Assembly: GCA_028715395.1 (NCBI GenBank)
Contig: JAQURY010000004.1
Span: forward strand, 1 to 49,217
From: Minisyncoccota bacterium
GTDB taxonomy: Bacteria > Patescibacteriota > Minisyncoccia > UBA6257 > 02-FULL-45-10c
DNA: 49,217 nucleotides
Direction: 5' to 3'
The notes under the pieces were generated by a model that made no database searches, was not told the DNA's origin, and worked only from the letters and a program-made list of their open reading frames with translations. Shown here one piece after another: positions 9,483-17,636 of the stretch (the stretch's first letter is position 1; the number at the start of each line of letters is the position of its first letter). The position numbers were made by a program, and so were the translations under genes.

Positions 9483-10100
9483 ATGGAGTTTTCAAATAAA
9501 CAGCGGAACAGGGGATTTACCTTGGTAGAATTATTGATTGTTATCGGACTTTTGGCGATTTTAACAACGGTGACTATTTTGGTTTTGAATCCGGTCCAGC
9601 TTTTCGCGCAGGCGCGCGATGCAACGAGATTGTCCGATTTGGATACTATCAACAGCGCGCTGGCGTATTATTTATCGACGGCGTCTTCAACGACGGTGGA
9701 TTTGGATGCGGCGGTCGCGAATGGCTGCACGACTTATTGTTTTACTCATGTTGCGGAAGCGACAGCCGGTTCAAATTGTGGAAGCCGCCATGCCGCTCTT
9801 GGAAAAGAAACAGAATTGAATTCTTCTGACAGAGACGTTGACGGCACGGGCTGGATTCCGGTGGATATCAGAAATTCCACAGGAGGTCCGCCGATTTCAA
9901 ATTATCCGGTTGATCCATCCAGCACATCTTCATATTTTTATGATTACACCTGCGATAACAGCAATTTTACTTATGAGTTAGATGCCAACATGGAGAGTGT
10001 TCGTTATGCCTATCAGGGATCTGATGATGTAGAGTCAACCGACGGCGGAAACTCCGCTACTATATATGAGGTAGGAACCGATCCTGGTTTGGATTTATAA
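9483..10100 (+). CDS. type IV pilin-like protein (tandem paralogue)
   Basis: A 205-residue prepilin with a 12-residue basic leader and the site G/FTLVELLIVIGLLAILTTVTILV. It shares with its upstream neighbour the segments NPVQLFAQARD, the DLxxxNSALxxYLSTAS block, a four-cysteine middle, YELDANMES and the terminal GTDPGLDL, so the two arose by tandem duplication. It also has DGTGWIPVDIR, shared with the LamG pseudopilins. One of the pair is likely to be the major pilin of the fibre. Confidence 0.92.
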   Translation: MEFSNKQRNRGFTLVELLIVIGLLAILTTVTILVLNPVQLFAQARDATRLSDLDTINSALAYYLSTASSTTVDLDAAVANGCTTYCFTHVAEATAGSNCGSRHAALGKETELNSSDRDVDGTGWIPVDIRNSTGGPPISNYPVDPSSTSSYFYDYTCDNSNFTYELDANMESVRYAYQGSDDVESTDGGNSATIYEVGTDPGLDL

Positions 10101-10115
10101 AATTAAATAAGAAGG

Positions 10116-10139
10116 CCCCGATGAATGTCGGGGTTTTTT
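10116..10139 (+). terminator. intrinsic terminator after the second pilin gene
   Basis: CCCCGA/TCGGGG stem followed by TTTTTT. It has nearly the same sequence as the terminator after the first pilin, consistent with duplication of the whole unit. Confidence 0.9.
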
Positions 10140-10153
10140 GTTTAAGCGACGGA

Positions 10154-10162
10154 TGTTATAAT
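10154..10162 (+). promoter_or_regulatory. extended -10 promoter of the membrane-protein/pilB genes
   Basis: TGTTATAAT ends exactly 6 nt before the ATG at 10169, predicting a leaderless transcript that probably continues into pilB and pilC. Confidence 0.7.
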
Positions 10163-10168
10163 TTTAAT

Positions 10169-10780
10169 ATGTTAAGCATGCAGTTTGATGATTATTTAAG
10201 GCTGGGAATTGCGGCGGGATTGTTCGCGTTTCAGATTTTTTTATGGAAATCGGAGGTTTCGGAAAAGAAGCGGAAGTGTATTTTTAAAATTTTGTTTTTT
10301 GGGGCTATCGCGGCGGTTTTCGGATATTGTTTGTATATTTCAATTACGCAATATTCGGTATGGGCGGACGGGTTTTACAGTTATTTGCCGCCCACTGTTA
10401 ATCCTCTAAATCACTTTATTCCTTATATTCTGATTCATTACTGGGCAACTTTTTTAATTTCTTTGATTTTGGGAGTTTTGGGATTTTATTCCGCAAATTA
10501 TGCGAACAAAAAGTATGGAGAAAGGTTTTTTGAACCCGAAGAGCCGTTCCTGATATTAACCGCGATTTTTTTGACCGGCCATCCGGCCTGGATAGCTTTC
10601 GTAATTTTGCTGTTATTGGCGGCGCTTTTATTTTCCGTTTTAAATTCCATAAAAAGGAGAGGGGAACGCTTTTCTTTATATTGGCTTTGGCTACCATTGG
10701 CTTTTTTCACTATAATAATAAGTAGCTGGCTGTTTGTTAATTTTCAGTGGCTTTCAGTGCTTAAATTGGGGACTATTTAA
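10169..10780 (+). CDS. polytopic membrane protein of the pilus cluster, function unknown
   Basis: The track start at 10121 lies inside the preceding terminator; the ATG at 10169, 6 nt after an extended -10 box, is preferred (203 residues). Five hydrophobic segments are visible, the last two separated by a basic loop (SIKRRGERF). I do not recognise a family firmly. The C-terminal half, YGERFFEPEEPFLILT then a GHPA segment and LYWLWLPLAFF, weakly recalls the C-terminal half of prepilin peptidases, but the catalytic GxGD aspartate would be replaced by Glu. It ends 9 bp before pilB and is very probably cotranscribed with it, so a role in pilus assembly is inferred. Confidence 0.75.
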   Translation: MLSMQFDDYLRLGIAAGLFAFQIFLWKSEVSEKKRKCIFKILFFGAIAAVFGYCLYISITQYSVWADGFYSYLPPTVNPLNHFIPYILIHYWATFLISLILGVLGFYSANYANKKYGERFFEPEEPFLILTAIFLTGHPAWIAFVILLLLAALLFSVLNSIKRRGERFSLYWLWLPLAFFTIIISSWLFVNFQWLSVLKLGTI

Positions 10781-10789
10781 TCGGTAAAC

Positions 10790-12496
10790 ATGAGAATTCC
10801 TACTCAAAAACTTAAAGAATTTCTTATTAAAGACGGGCTTATAGCCGAAGCGAATTTTGATACTTTGGCCATGGAGGCCGAAAGACAAGGTTATGATGTA
10901 GCCGATGTTTTGGTTTCGCGCAATATAATTTCCAAAACATATTTAACGGGATTGTTATCGGCATTTTTTGGCGTTGAAGAAGCAAGGCTGGGCGAAAGGC
11001 AGATAGACGAAAGCGTTTTAAAATTATTGCCGGAAGAACTATCAAGACAGAGAAGAGTGATAGTTTTTAACAAACAGCCGGACGGTTTTTACAGCGTTGC
11101 CATGGAGGATCCGGGCAATTTGGAAACCATAGAATTTTTGGAAAGATATCTCAAGGGAAAGGTCAGGCCTTATCTTGCAAGTGAAGATGATTTAAACAAG
11201 GGTTTTGCTTTGTATGGTTTGCGGCTTTCCGAAAGTTTTAAAAAAATTATAGAACAAAATATTGCCGAATCGTTGCGGCTTGGAAAACGGGGAGAAGAAG
11301 CCGCGGCCGAAGTTCCGATTGTGGCAATAGTGGACAATCTTGTAAATTACGCTTTTTCTTCACGAGCTTCGGATATTCACTTTGAAATTTTTGAAGATGA
11401 AATTTTAATCCGTTACAGAATCGACGGCGTTTTGTTTGAAATAATCAGGATTTCAAAAGAAGTTCATGCCGCGATAGTTGCCCGCGTTAAGCTTTTGGCG
11501 GGATTGAAAATAGACGAGCATTATAAGCCGCAAGACGGGCGATTCAGGATGAAAATCGGAACAAGCTCTCTGGATATCCGTGTTTCGGTAATACCGACTT
11601 ATTACGGAGAAAAAGTGGAAATGAGGTTATTGGCTTCGGCACAAAGGCCGCTGTCTCTCCAAGAGCTTGGAATGCTTGAGGATATGCAAAAAATTGTCAT
11701 GGAAAATATTGCCAAGACATACGGTATGGTGCTGGTATGCGGACCTACCGGTTCTGGTAAAACTACAACTCTTTATTCTTTGCTGAACATGCTGAACAGG
11801 CCGGAGGTAAATATTGTTACAGTTGAAGATCCTATCGAATACGATATTAAATATGTCAATCAGACGCAGATTAATCCGCAAGCGGGCATAACTTTTGCCG
11901 GAGGATTGAGGTCTATTTTGAGGCAAGACCCGAATATTATTCTGGTCGGTGAAATCCGCGATGAGGAAACGGCCGGAATTTCGGTGCAGTCGGCTTTAAC
12001 CGGCCATTTGGTTTTATCTTCTTTGCACACTAACGACGCGCCGACCACAGTTCCTCGATTAATAGATATGAAAGTGGTTCCCTTTTTGGTGTCTGCGGTT
12101 CTTAACGTTATTATCGCCCAGAGGTTGGTAAGAAAAATATGCCATGTGTGCATTTATTCCAAAAATTTGTCAGAAAATGAACAAAAAACCATAGAAGATC
12201 AGTCTAAAGAATTTAAAATAGAGGGTTCGGAAATAAAAATTCCAAAAATAGTGTATGAGGGAAAGGGCTGTCCGGCTTGCGGAGGCAGCGGTTATCAAGG
12301 CCGAATGGCCATTTTCGAAGTTATGGAAGTGACGGAAGCAATAAGGAAGTTTATTGTCAGTCCGGAATTCAGCTTGGACGGGCTCAGGATCATGGCGAGA
12401 AAATACGGAATGATTTCAATGTTTGAAGACGGTTTGAGAAAAGCCGAGACAGGCATGACCACTTTAGAAGAAGTGTTGCGTGTTATTAGAGAATAA
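10790..12496 (+). CDS. pilB: type IV pilus assembly ATPase PilB (GspE family)
   Basis: The 568-residue protein has an N-terminal GspE/MshE-type domain (about 1-150) and a C-terminal hexameric secretion ATPase. Visible motifs are Walker A GPTGSGKTTTLY (about 318-329), the Asp box VEDPIEYD, Walker B ILVGEIRDEE (about 383) and the His box LTGHLVLSSLHTND. A zinc tetracysteine pair, CHVC and CPACGGSGYQGR, flanks a spacer of about 45 residues as in PilB/GspE. It powers pilin polymerisation at the cytoplasmic membrane. Length is normal. The retraction ATPase PilT is not in the window. Confidence 0.96.
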   Translation: MRIPTQKLKEFLIKDGLIAEANFDTLAMEAERQGYDVADVLVSRNIISKTYLTGLLSAFFGVEEARLGERQIDESVLKLLPEELSRQRRVIVFNKQPDGFYSVAMEDPGNLETIEFLERYLKGKVRPYLASEDDLNKGFALYGLRLSESFKKIIEQNIAESLRLGKRGEEAAAEVPIVAIVDNLVNYAFSSRASDIHFEIFEDEILIRYRIDGVLFEIIRISKEVHAAIVARVKLLAGLKIDEHYKPQDGRFRMKIGTSSLDIRVSVIPTYYGEKVEMRLLASAQRPLSLQELGMLEDMQKIVMENIAKTYGMVLVCGPTGSGKTTTLYSLLNMLNRPEVNIVTVEDPIEYDIKYVNQTQINPQAGITFAGGLRSILRQDPNIILVGEIRDEETAGISVQSALTGHLVLSSLHTNDAPTTVPRLIDMKVVPFLVSAVLNVIIAQRLVRKICHVCIYSKNLSENEQKTIEDQSKEFKIEGSEIKIPKIVYEGKGCPACGGSGYQGRMAIFEVMEVTEAIRKFIVSPEFSLDGLRIMARKYGMISMFEDGLRKAETGMTTLEEVLRVIRE

Positions 12497-12516
12497 TAAA
12501 AGTTATCATATAATAT

Positions 12517-13722
12517 ATGAAATATAAATTTGTCGCATCCGATATAAAAGGAGCTTTGGTAGAGGGCAAAATTGATGCTGTAAGCGATGCCGAAGCATTG
12601 GGAATTTTAGGGGGAAGAGGATTAAAGCCGATATCTTTGCGGCCGGAAAGGATTTCTGCTAAACAGATAGTGATTTTTGGGCAGAGCATTTCAGTTGAAG
12701 ATAAAGTATTTTTGACTAAATATTTGGCATTGTTGCTGAGAGCGGGCACGGACTTGTTTAAAGCGACAGATATTTTAATACAGGATTTAGAAAAGCCGGC
12801 ATTAAAATCAATTTTAATCGAAATCAAGGCTTCTTTGGAAAAAGGAATGCCGTTTTATCAGACTTTCGCAAAATATCCCAAGTTTTTTTCGCCGGTATTT
12901 GTAAATTTGATAAAAGCCGGAGAATCATCGGGAAATTTGGAAACCGTGCTTGTAAATTTGAGCAAATCGCTGGAGTCGGAACAAGAGTTAAGGAATAAGA
13001 TAAAATCAGCGCTGGTTTATCCGATCATACTTTTGAGCATGTCTATGTTGATTCTTATTCTAATGGTTACTTTTTCTTTGCCGAAGATTGCCGCAGTTTT
13101 TACTAATTCCGGATTTGAAGTCCCGACATTTTCAAGAATCGTTTTTGCCATAGGATTATTTTTCAATAAACATGTAGTAGTAATATTTACAGTAACGCTT
13201 ATATTAATTTTTTCTTTGTGGATTCTTTTTACGAAGGTTAGCCCAGTAAGGAGGATTTTAAACCATTTCATAATGAAAATTCCGGTTTTAAGCAAAGCGT
13301 TGAAACAGATTTCTCTGCAAAGATTCGCTTCAACCCAGGCCTTGCTTATGAAGTCGGGATTGCCAATTCTTGATTCGCTGGAAATTACAGCGGGCGCGGT
13401 AGGCAACGAGGAGTTAAAGGAAAGTTTGCTTCGCATCGCGCGCGAGGGAATCGCAAAGGGATTGACTATCGGAGAAGCGTTTAGAAGAGAGCCGGCTTTT
13501 CCGTCGGTTATAAGCAGCTTGATAGCGGTTTCGGAAAAAGGCGGACATACAGAGGAAATTTTAAAAACAATCTCGGATTTTTATGAGGGAGAAATAGACA
13601 TGATAGTTAAAACACTCGTTTCTTTCTTGGAACCGATTTTACTTTTATTTATAGGTGTCATTATCGGAATAATCGCATTGGCCATTATTGTTCCGATGTA
13701 TCAGCTAGTTGGCAATATATAA
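12517..13722 (+). CDS. pilC: type IV pilus inner membrane platform protein PilC (GspF family)
   Basis: The 401-residue protein has the two-copy GspF layout. Each copy has a cytoplasmic helical domain (FLTKYLALLLRAGTDLFKA and FASTQALLMKSGLPILDSLE) followed by membrane segments (SALVYPIILLSMSMLILILM; a second around residues 210-235; LEPILLLFIGVIIGIIALAI at the end). PilC is the platform that couples PilB to pilin insertion. It follows pilB by 20 bp, with a -10-like TATCAT 7 nt before the ATG, so it may also have its own leaderless transcript. Confidence 0.96.
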   Translation: MKYKFVASDIKGALVEGKIDAVSDAEALGILGGRGLKPISLRPERISAKQIVIFGQSISVEDKVFLTKYLALLLRAGTDLFKATDILIQDLEKPALKSILIEIKASLEKGMPFYQTFAKYPKFFSPVFVNLIKAGESSGNLETVLVNLSKSLESEQELRNKIKSALVYPIILLSMSMLILILMVTFSLPKIAAVFTNSGFEVPTFSRIVFAIGLFFNKHVVVIFTVTLILIFSLWILFTKVSPVRRILNHFIMKIPVLSKALKQISLQRFASTQALLMKSGLPILDSLEITAGAVGNEELKESLLRIAREGIAKGLTIGEAFRREPAFPSVISSLIAVSEKGGHTEEILKTISDFYEGEIDMIVKTLVSFLEPILLLFIGVIIGIIALAIIVPMYQLVGNI

Positions 13723-13729
13723 AAAGGAA

Positions 13730-14881
13730 ATGAAAAATAGAAATCTGGAAAATATAAGAAGCGCAACACTGATTGAAATATTGATGTATGTGGCGCTTGC
13801 CGCGATTTCGGTAACAACCGCTTCTTTAACTTTATACAGTTATGAGAGCAGCTTATCAGTTAATAATGAGGCGGCTCAGTTGTTGGATGATATTCGCGAA
13901 GCCCAGCAAAAAGCGATTACGCAGGAGGAAGGCAGTAATTGGGGAATTTATTTAAACGCCGCCGCTGATGCAGTTGATTCTTATTCGATTTTTTATGGCG
14001 ACAGTTATGCTGCAGGCACTGTTACATATATGGCAACTTTCGCTCCCAGGGTAAGATTTTCCGATCCGGCCGAGGGATCAACGAAAGAAATTATTTTTGC
14101 GAAAGAAACAGGAGTTCTTACTTCGGGAGATACCAAAACCATAACGCTGACTTTATTGAACGGCCCGTCGGTATATAAAGTTATTTCAATAAATAGCGCC
14201 GGACTTATCAGTTATTCAGACCTTGCTCCGCCGACGAATGGACTTGTCGGATGGTGGAAATTTGAAGAAGGCGCGGGCAGTACGGTTTTGGATTATTCAG
14301 AAGGCGGAAATGACGGGACTTGGGCGGGCACGGGAACGCATTATGCGACCGGCCAGGTTGGAAATTTTACAGGACAATTTAATGGGACCAGCGACGTGGT
14401 AAGCGTTCCGTCGAGCGAAAGCTTAAGAATAACCGATGCTATCACTATGCTTGCATGGATAAAGCCCGGGAGTTTCAGTCAAACAGGAACTTATCAGCAT
14501 ATTTTTATGAAAACAGGAACAACTCCTTATATGCTATATTTGCGCCATCCTAATGCTAGCGGCAATTTATATCTTACTTTAAAAATTCCAACCGAACAGA
14601 CCATGAGTAATTTTACTATTACACAGGATGTTTGGCAGTTTGTAGCGTTTACTTATGACAGCGCCGGAGGAACTAATAATTCCAAATCTTATTTAAACGG
14701 ATCTCTAAAAAGCCAAAGCACTAAAACTGGCACAATAAATGATGTTGGCACCAATAATCTTGGAATAGGAGCTTATCCTGCGGGGGGAGAATATTGGTAT
14801 GGATCAATAGATGAGGTTGCTATCTATAATCGCGCGCTTGAGGCAGATGAAATTGAGGAAATTTATAGCCGGCAGCAGTAA
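13730..14881 (+). CDS. pseudopilin with C-terminal LamG domain
   Basis: The ATG at 13730 is preferred over the overlapping TTG at 13709; it starts 7 bp after pilC and gives a 383-residue protein. The N terminus has a pilin-like helix after a degenerate cleavage site (RSA/TLIEILMYVALAAISVTTAS): Ala at -1 and Thr at +1 instead of Gly/Phe, with Glu kept. The central part resembles GspH/FimT pseudopilins (NNEAAQLLDDIREAQQKAI). From about residue 165 it carries a LamG_3 head, opening LVGWWKFEEGAGS and closing IDEVAIYNRALEADEIEEIY. It is probably a minor pilin displaying a binding domain. Confidence 0.88.
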   Translation: MKNRNLENIRSATLIEILMYVALAAISVTTASLTLYSYESSLSVNNEAAQLLDDIREAQQKAITQEEGSNWGIYLNAAADAVDSYSIFYGDSYAAGTVTYMATFAPRVRFSDPAEGSTKEIIFAKETGVLTSGDTKTITLTLLNGPSVYKVISINSAGLISYSDLAPPTNGLVGWWKFEEGAGSTVLDYSEGGNDGTWAGTGTHYATGQVGNFTGQFNGTSDVVSVPSSESLRITDAITMLAWIKPGSFSQTGTYQHIFMKTGTTPYMLYLRHPNASGNLYLTLKIPTEQTMSNFTITQDVWQFVAFTYDSAGGTNNSKSYLNGSLKSQSTKTGTINDVGTNNLGIGAYPAGGEYWYGSIDEVAIYNRALEADEIEEIYSRQQ

Positions 14882-14927
14882 ACCTGCCTTGTTATTAACA
14901 AAGACGCGTGCTAGGGCAATTAAAAAT

Positions 14928-14936
14928 TGCTATACT
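14928..14936 (+). promoter_or_regulatory. extended -10 promoter of the third minor-pilin gene
   Basis: TGCTATACT ends 9 nt before the ATG at 14946. A GCAATT/AATTGC inverted repeat overlaps its upstream edge (14915-14929). Confidence 0.55.
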
Positions 14937-14945
14937 ATTATATAG

Positions 14946-16247
14946 ATGAATTTTAAGAATAATAAAGCGCAATCTTTGATTGAATTGACTATCGGATTAG
15001 GAGTCAGCGTTCTTATGATTGGCGCGGCCACGGGCGCGCTTCTTTCCGCTAACAAAGCGGGAAAAGTTACGGATCAGAGCCAGACTGCGGCGTCTTTATC
15101 CAGCTCGTTGTATGATTCTTTGGTTACGTCCGCAGAAGCGAATTGGGGAACAATTTATTACACGTCAAAGAATTCCACAAATAAATATCACTTAATTAAT
15201 ACTCCAACAACTTCTGTTTCTGTTTTGGGAATAGAAAGCATATTGGGAACAGACGTTGTTAAAGGATTAATGGCTCAATGGCAATTTGATGAATCGGGAG
15301 GAGTGATTATGCATGATAATGGAAGATTTGATCATAGAGGAAAATCATTTGGAGATTTAACAAGGTTAACAGGAGTAAATTGCAAAATAGGCGGTTGTTT
15401 AAGTTTTAGCGGAAACGGCGATCATGTATTTATAGGAGATAAATTTGACACGCCTTACACCGCTCCTTTAACAATTTCCCTGTGGATATCTACGGCGCAA
15501 TCAGGAGGGGCTTTTATTAGCAAACAAGGTTACGATAGTCCTTGGACGGGGTGGATTTTTGAATCTTATGCTCCCAATCAAATAAGATATCAAGTATATG
15601 GAAGCGGCGGTTCAAACAGATTGGGCAAAATATGGAATGTTTTCTATCAGGATGGAAATTGGCATCACCTGGTATTGGTAAAGGGGAATAATGCAGCGGC
15701 AAATTTGAAACTTTATATTGACGGAGTGGAACAAACCAGCGTTGCCGCTACGTATGATACTTTAACTCAAACAGTTTCAACTAATTTTAATTGTGAGATA
15801 GGAGCAAGAGACGGAACAAATCAAGCCTTCAACGGAAAAATGGACGACGTTCGTCTTTATAGCCGAGTTTTAACCGCCGATGAAATTTCCAAGCTTTACA
15901 GCAGTTCCATTTTTACCCGTTATTTTTATGTTCAGAATGTTTCCAGGGATCCTAACACGCAAAATGTTGAGGCGACTTATGATGCCGATCATGACGATCC
16001 TTCTACTCAGAAGATCACAGTAAGAACAAATTATACCGCAGACGGATCAAGCGGTTATGTTGAACTTATAGGATATTTGGTTCGGTGGGTGAATGCTACG
16101 CCAATAGGAACGCCATCGGGAGACGGCTGGTCCGGAGGATCCGGGGTGGCTGGTCCGACGAATACATGTTCGGGGGATTTTGCCAATACTTTTTTTGATT
16201 ATTCCAATTTGGATTATTCCAGCGGTTTAAAAGTATTGGGATATTAA
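14946..16247 (+). CDS. PilW-like pseudopilin with internal LamG domain
   Basis: The 433-residue protein begins with a short leader and a pilin-like helix, AQSLIELTIGLGVSVLMIGAA, with Glu in place but with Gln/Ala rather than Gly before the cleavage point and Ser rather than Phe after it. A LamG_3 domain occupies about residues 105-320 (MAQWQFDESGG to MDDVRLYSRVLTADEISKLY). About 110 residues follow it, which is unusual for the set because the other heads are C-terminal. The tail (FTRYFYVQNVSRD..., ending in Gly/Ser/Trp-rich sequence) resembles the C-terminal part of minor pilins, so LamG looks inserted into a PilW-like scaffold. Confidence 0.85.
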   Translation: MNFKNNKAQSLIELTIGLGVSVLMIGAATGALLSANKAGKVTDQSQTAASLSSSLYDSLVTSAEANWGTIYYTSKNSTNKYHLINTPTTSVSVLGIESILGTDVVKGLMAQWQFDESGGVIMHDNGRFDHRGKSFGDLTRLTGVNCKIGGCLSFSGNGDHVFIGDKFDTPYTAPLTISLWISTAQSGGAFISKQGYDSPWTGWIFESYAPNQIRYQVYGSGGSNRLGKIWNVFYQDGNWHHLVLVKGNNAAANLKLYIDGVEQTSVAATYDTLTQTVSTNFNCEIGARDGTNQAFNGKMDDVRLYSRVLTADEISKLYSSSIFTRYFYVQNVSRDPNTQNVEATYDADHDDPSTQKITVRTNYTADGSSGYVELIGYLVRWVNATPIGTPSGDGWSGGSGVAGPTNTCSGDFANTFFDYSNLDYSSGLKVLGY

Positions 16248-16248
16248 T

Positions 16249-17130
16249 ATGATGAATATCGGTAAAAAACTAAAAATTTTTGGAGGAATCGCAATAGCGC
16301 TGTTTTTGGGATTTGCGGTTTTTAAAATGGTTTCAGCCGTTACGACGATGGATCCTACCAATCACTGGGCTTGGAATGATCAAATTGGCTGGATAGATTT
16401 TTATTCTACCAATAACGCAAATGTTTATTATGATCGTTTAGAAGGTTATGCGTCTTCTTCGGTCGGATATATTGCTTTAAATTGCAATACGACTCCAAAT
16501 GGCGATGTTTGTTCCGGAGATGCGGGGAATTGGAAGATAATCAACACCGCGGGTACATTATCCGGCTGGGCCTGGAATGATCAAATTGGCTGGATAAGTT
16601 TTAATTGTTCGGATAGAAGTATTTGCGCAACTTCCAATTATTCAGTGACGATTGACTCCAACGGTTATTTTAACGGTTGGGCATGGAATGATTTGGCTGG
16701 CTGGATAAGCTTTAATTGCGGCAATAGCGGGACTAACGGATGCACAAGTCCGGGAGTTAATTATAAAGTTATAAATTCCTGGGCGCCGTTTGCTTTGACG
16801 GGATGGCTTACTTCAAGTACTTACGATACTTGCGAAGAAGATGGAGCAGCTTTTGACTCAATAGTTTATACGGGCACAAAGCCCGCAGGCACAGCTGTTT
16901 ATTTCCAATTTGCTACTTCAAATAGTAGCGATGGGCCATGGTCTTACGCAGGCCCGGATGGGACTAGCGGCACTTATTATAATCCCGCAGGATCGGGTAT
17001 TCCGGTAGTTATTACGGACACCCAGCATAACAATAAAAGATATTTCCGTTATAAGATTTTCATAGAGACGGATGTGGGTAGGCAATCTTCGCCGACAGTT
17101 ACGGGCGTAAGAATAGTTTGGGTGCCGTAA
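16249..17130 (+). CDS. exported GWAWND/GWISF repeat protein
   Basis: A 293-residue protein with an N-terminal signal or anchor segment (IFGGIAIALFLGFAVFKMVSA). It has three clear copies of a WAWNDxxGWIxF motif at about 40-51, 108-118 and 145-155, and a degraded fourth at about 66-80 (GYASSSVGYIALNC). Two copies are followed by cysteine-containing loops and a NYxVxI strand. The C-terminal 110 residues are beta-rich and resemble a fibronectin- or PKD-like fold, but I do not assign a family. It sits inside the pilus operon 2 bp after a minor pilin, so I infer a pilus-associated or surface adhesin. Confidence 0.8.
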   Translation: MMNIGKKLKIFGGIAIALFLGFAVFKMVSAVTTMDPTNHWAWNDQIGWIDFYSTNNANVYYDRLEGYASSSVGYIALNCNTTPNGDVCSGDAGNWKIINTAGTLSGWAWNDQIGWISFNCSDRSICATSNYSVTIDSNGYFNGWAWNDLAGWISFNCGNSGTNGCTSPGVNYKVINSWAPFALTGWLTSSTYDTCEEDGAAFDSIVYTGTKPAGTAVYFQFATSNSSDGPWSYAGPDGTSGTYYNPAGSGIPVVITDTQHNNKRYFRYKIFIETDVGRQSSPTVTGVRIVWVP

Positions 17131-17160
17131 ATAACAAATAATTAATAATAAACAATAAAA

Positions 17161-17607
17161 ATGCTAAAAAATTTATTAAAAAGTTTGTTAAAAAGCAGAA
17201 AAAGTATAGCCGCTCTTCCGACACTTTTGGTTTTAGGAACGGCGGTGGTTGATATTGGAATCGTTGTTACGGCCGGAGTTTATTTTGTGAACAACAGCGA
17301 TTACGGAGTAAGATTATCGGCGGAAGCGCTGGCTGCGGCAAAGTCCGGAGTTCAGGACGCATTATTGCATCTTGTAAGAGATAAAACCTTTTTGTCGGAA
17401 TCCCCATATTCTTTAACCGTGAGCGAAAAATCTTCGGCATCTGTAATTGTTTGCAAGAATACAACGGAATGCGGAGGAACTGGAAAATATAAAATTTCTT
17501 CAACGGGAAGCGCTTTTACCAAAAGAAAGAAAGTGGAAGCGGTTGTAATAGTTGATTCAACATCCGGCGCGGTAGATTTGGAATCCTTGAAGGAGGTGCC
17601 CCTGTAA
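17161..17607 (+). CDS. PilX-like membrane-anchored protein of the pilus operon
   Basis: A 148-residue protein with a basic N terminus (LLKSLLKSRKSIAALP), one hydrophobic helix (LLVLGTAVVDIGIVVTAGVYFV) and a small extracytoplasmic domain containing two cysteines (VCKNTTECGG). It has no prepilin peptidase site. Its position between minor pilins and PilMN, and the SAEALAAAKSGVQDALLHL segment after the helix, match the layout of PilX-type minor pilins that carry repeated conserved residues after the membrane helix. Function is inferred from context only. Confidence 0.7.
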   Translation: MLKNLLKSLLKSRKSIAALPTLLVLGTAVVDIGIVVTAGVYFVNNSDYGVRLSAEALAAAKSGVQDALLHLVRDKTFLSESPYSLTVSEKSSASVIVCKNTTECGGTGKYKISSTGSAFTKRKKVEAVVIVDSTSGAVDLESLKEVPL

Positions 17608-17636
17608 TAAATTTTTTGGGGTTTAAATGGAATAAT

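Noticed and set aside
17590-17598. AAGGAGGTG near the end of the PilX-like gene as a Shine-Dalgarno site for pilMN
   Set aside because: It lies about 38 nt before the ATG at 17637, too far, and is explained by the coding sequence LKEV.
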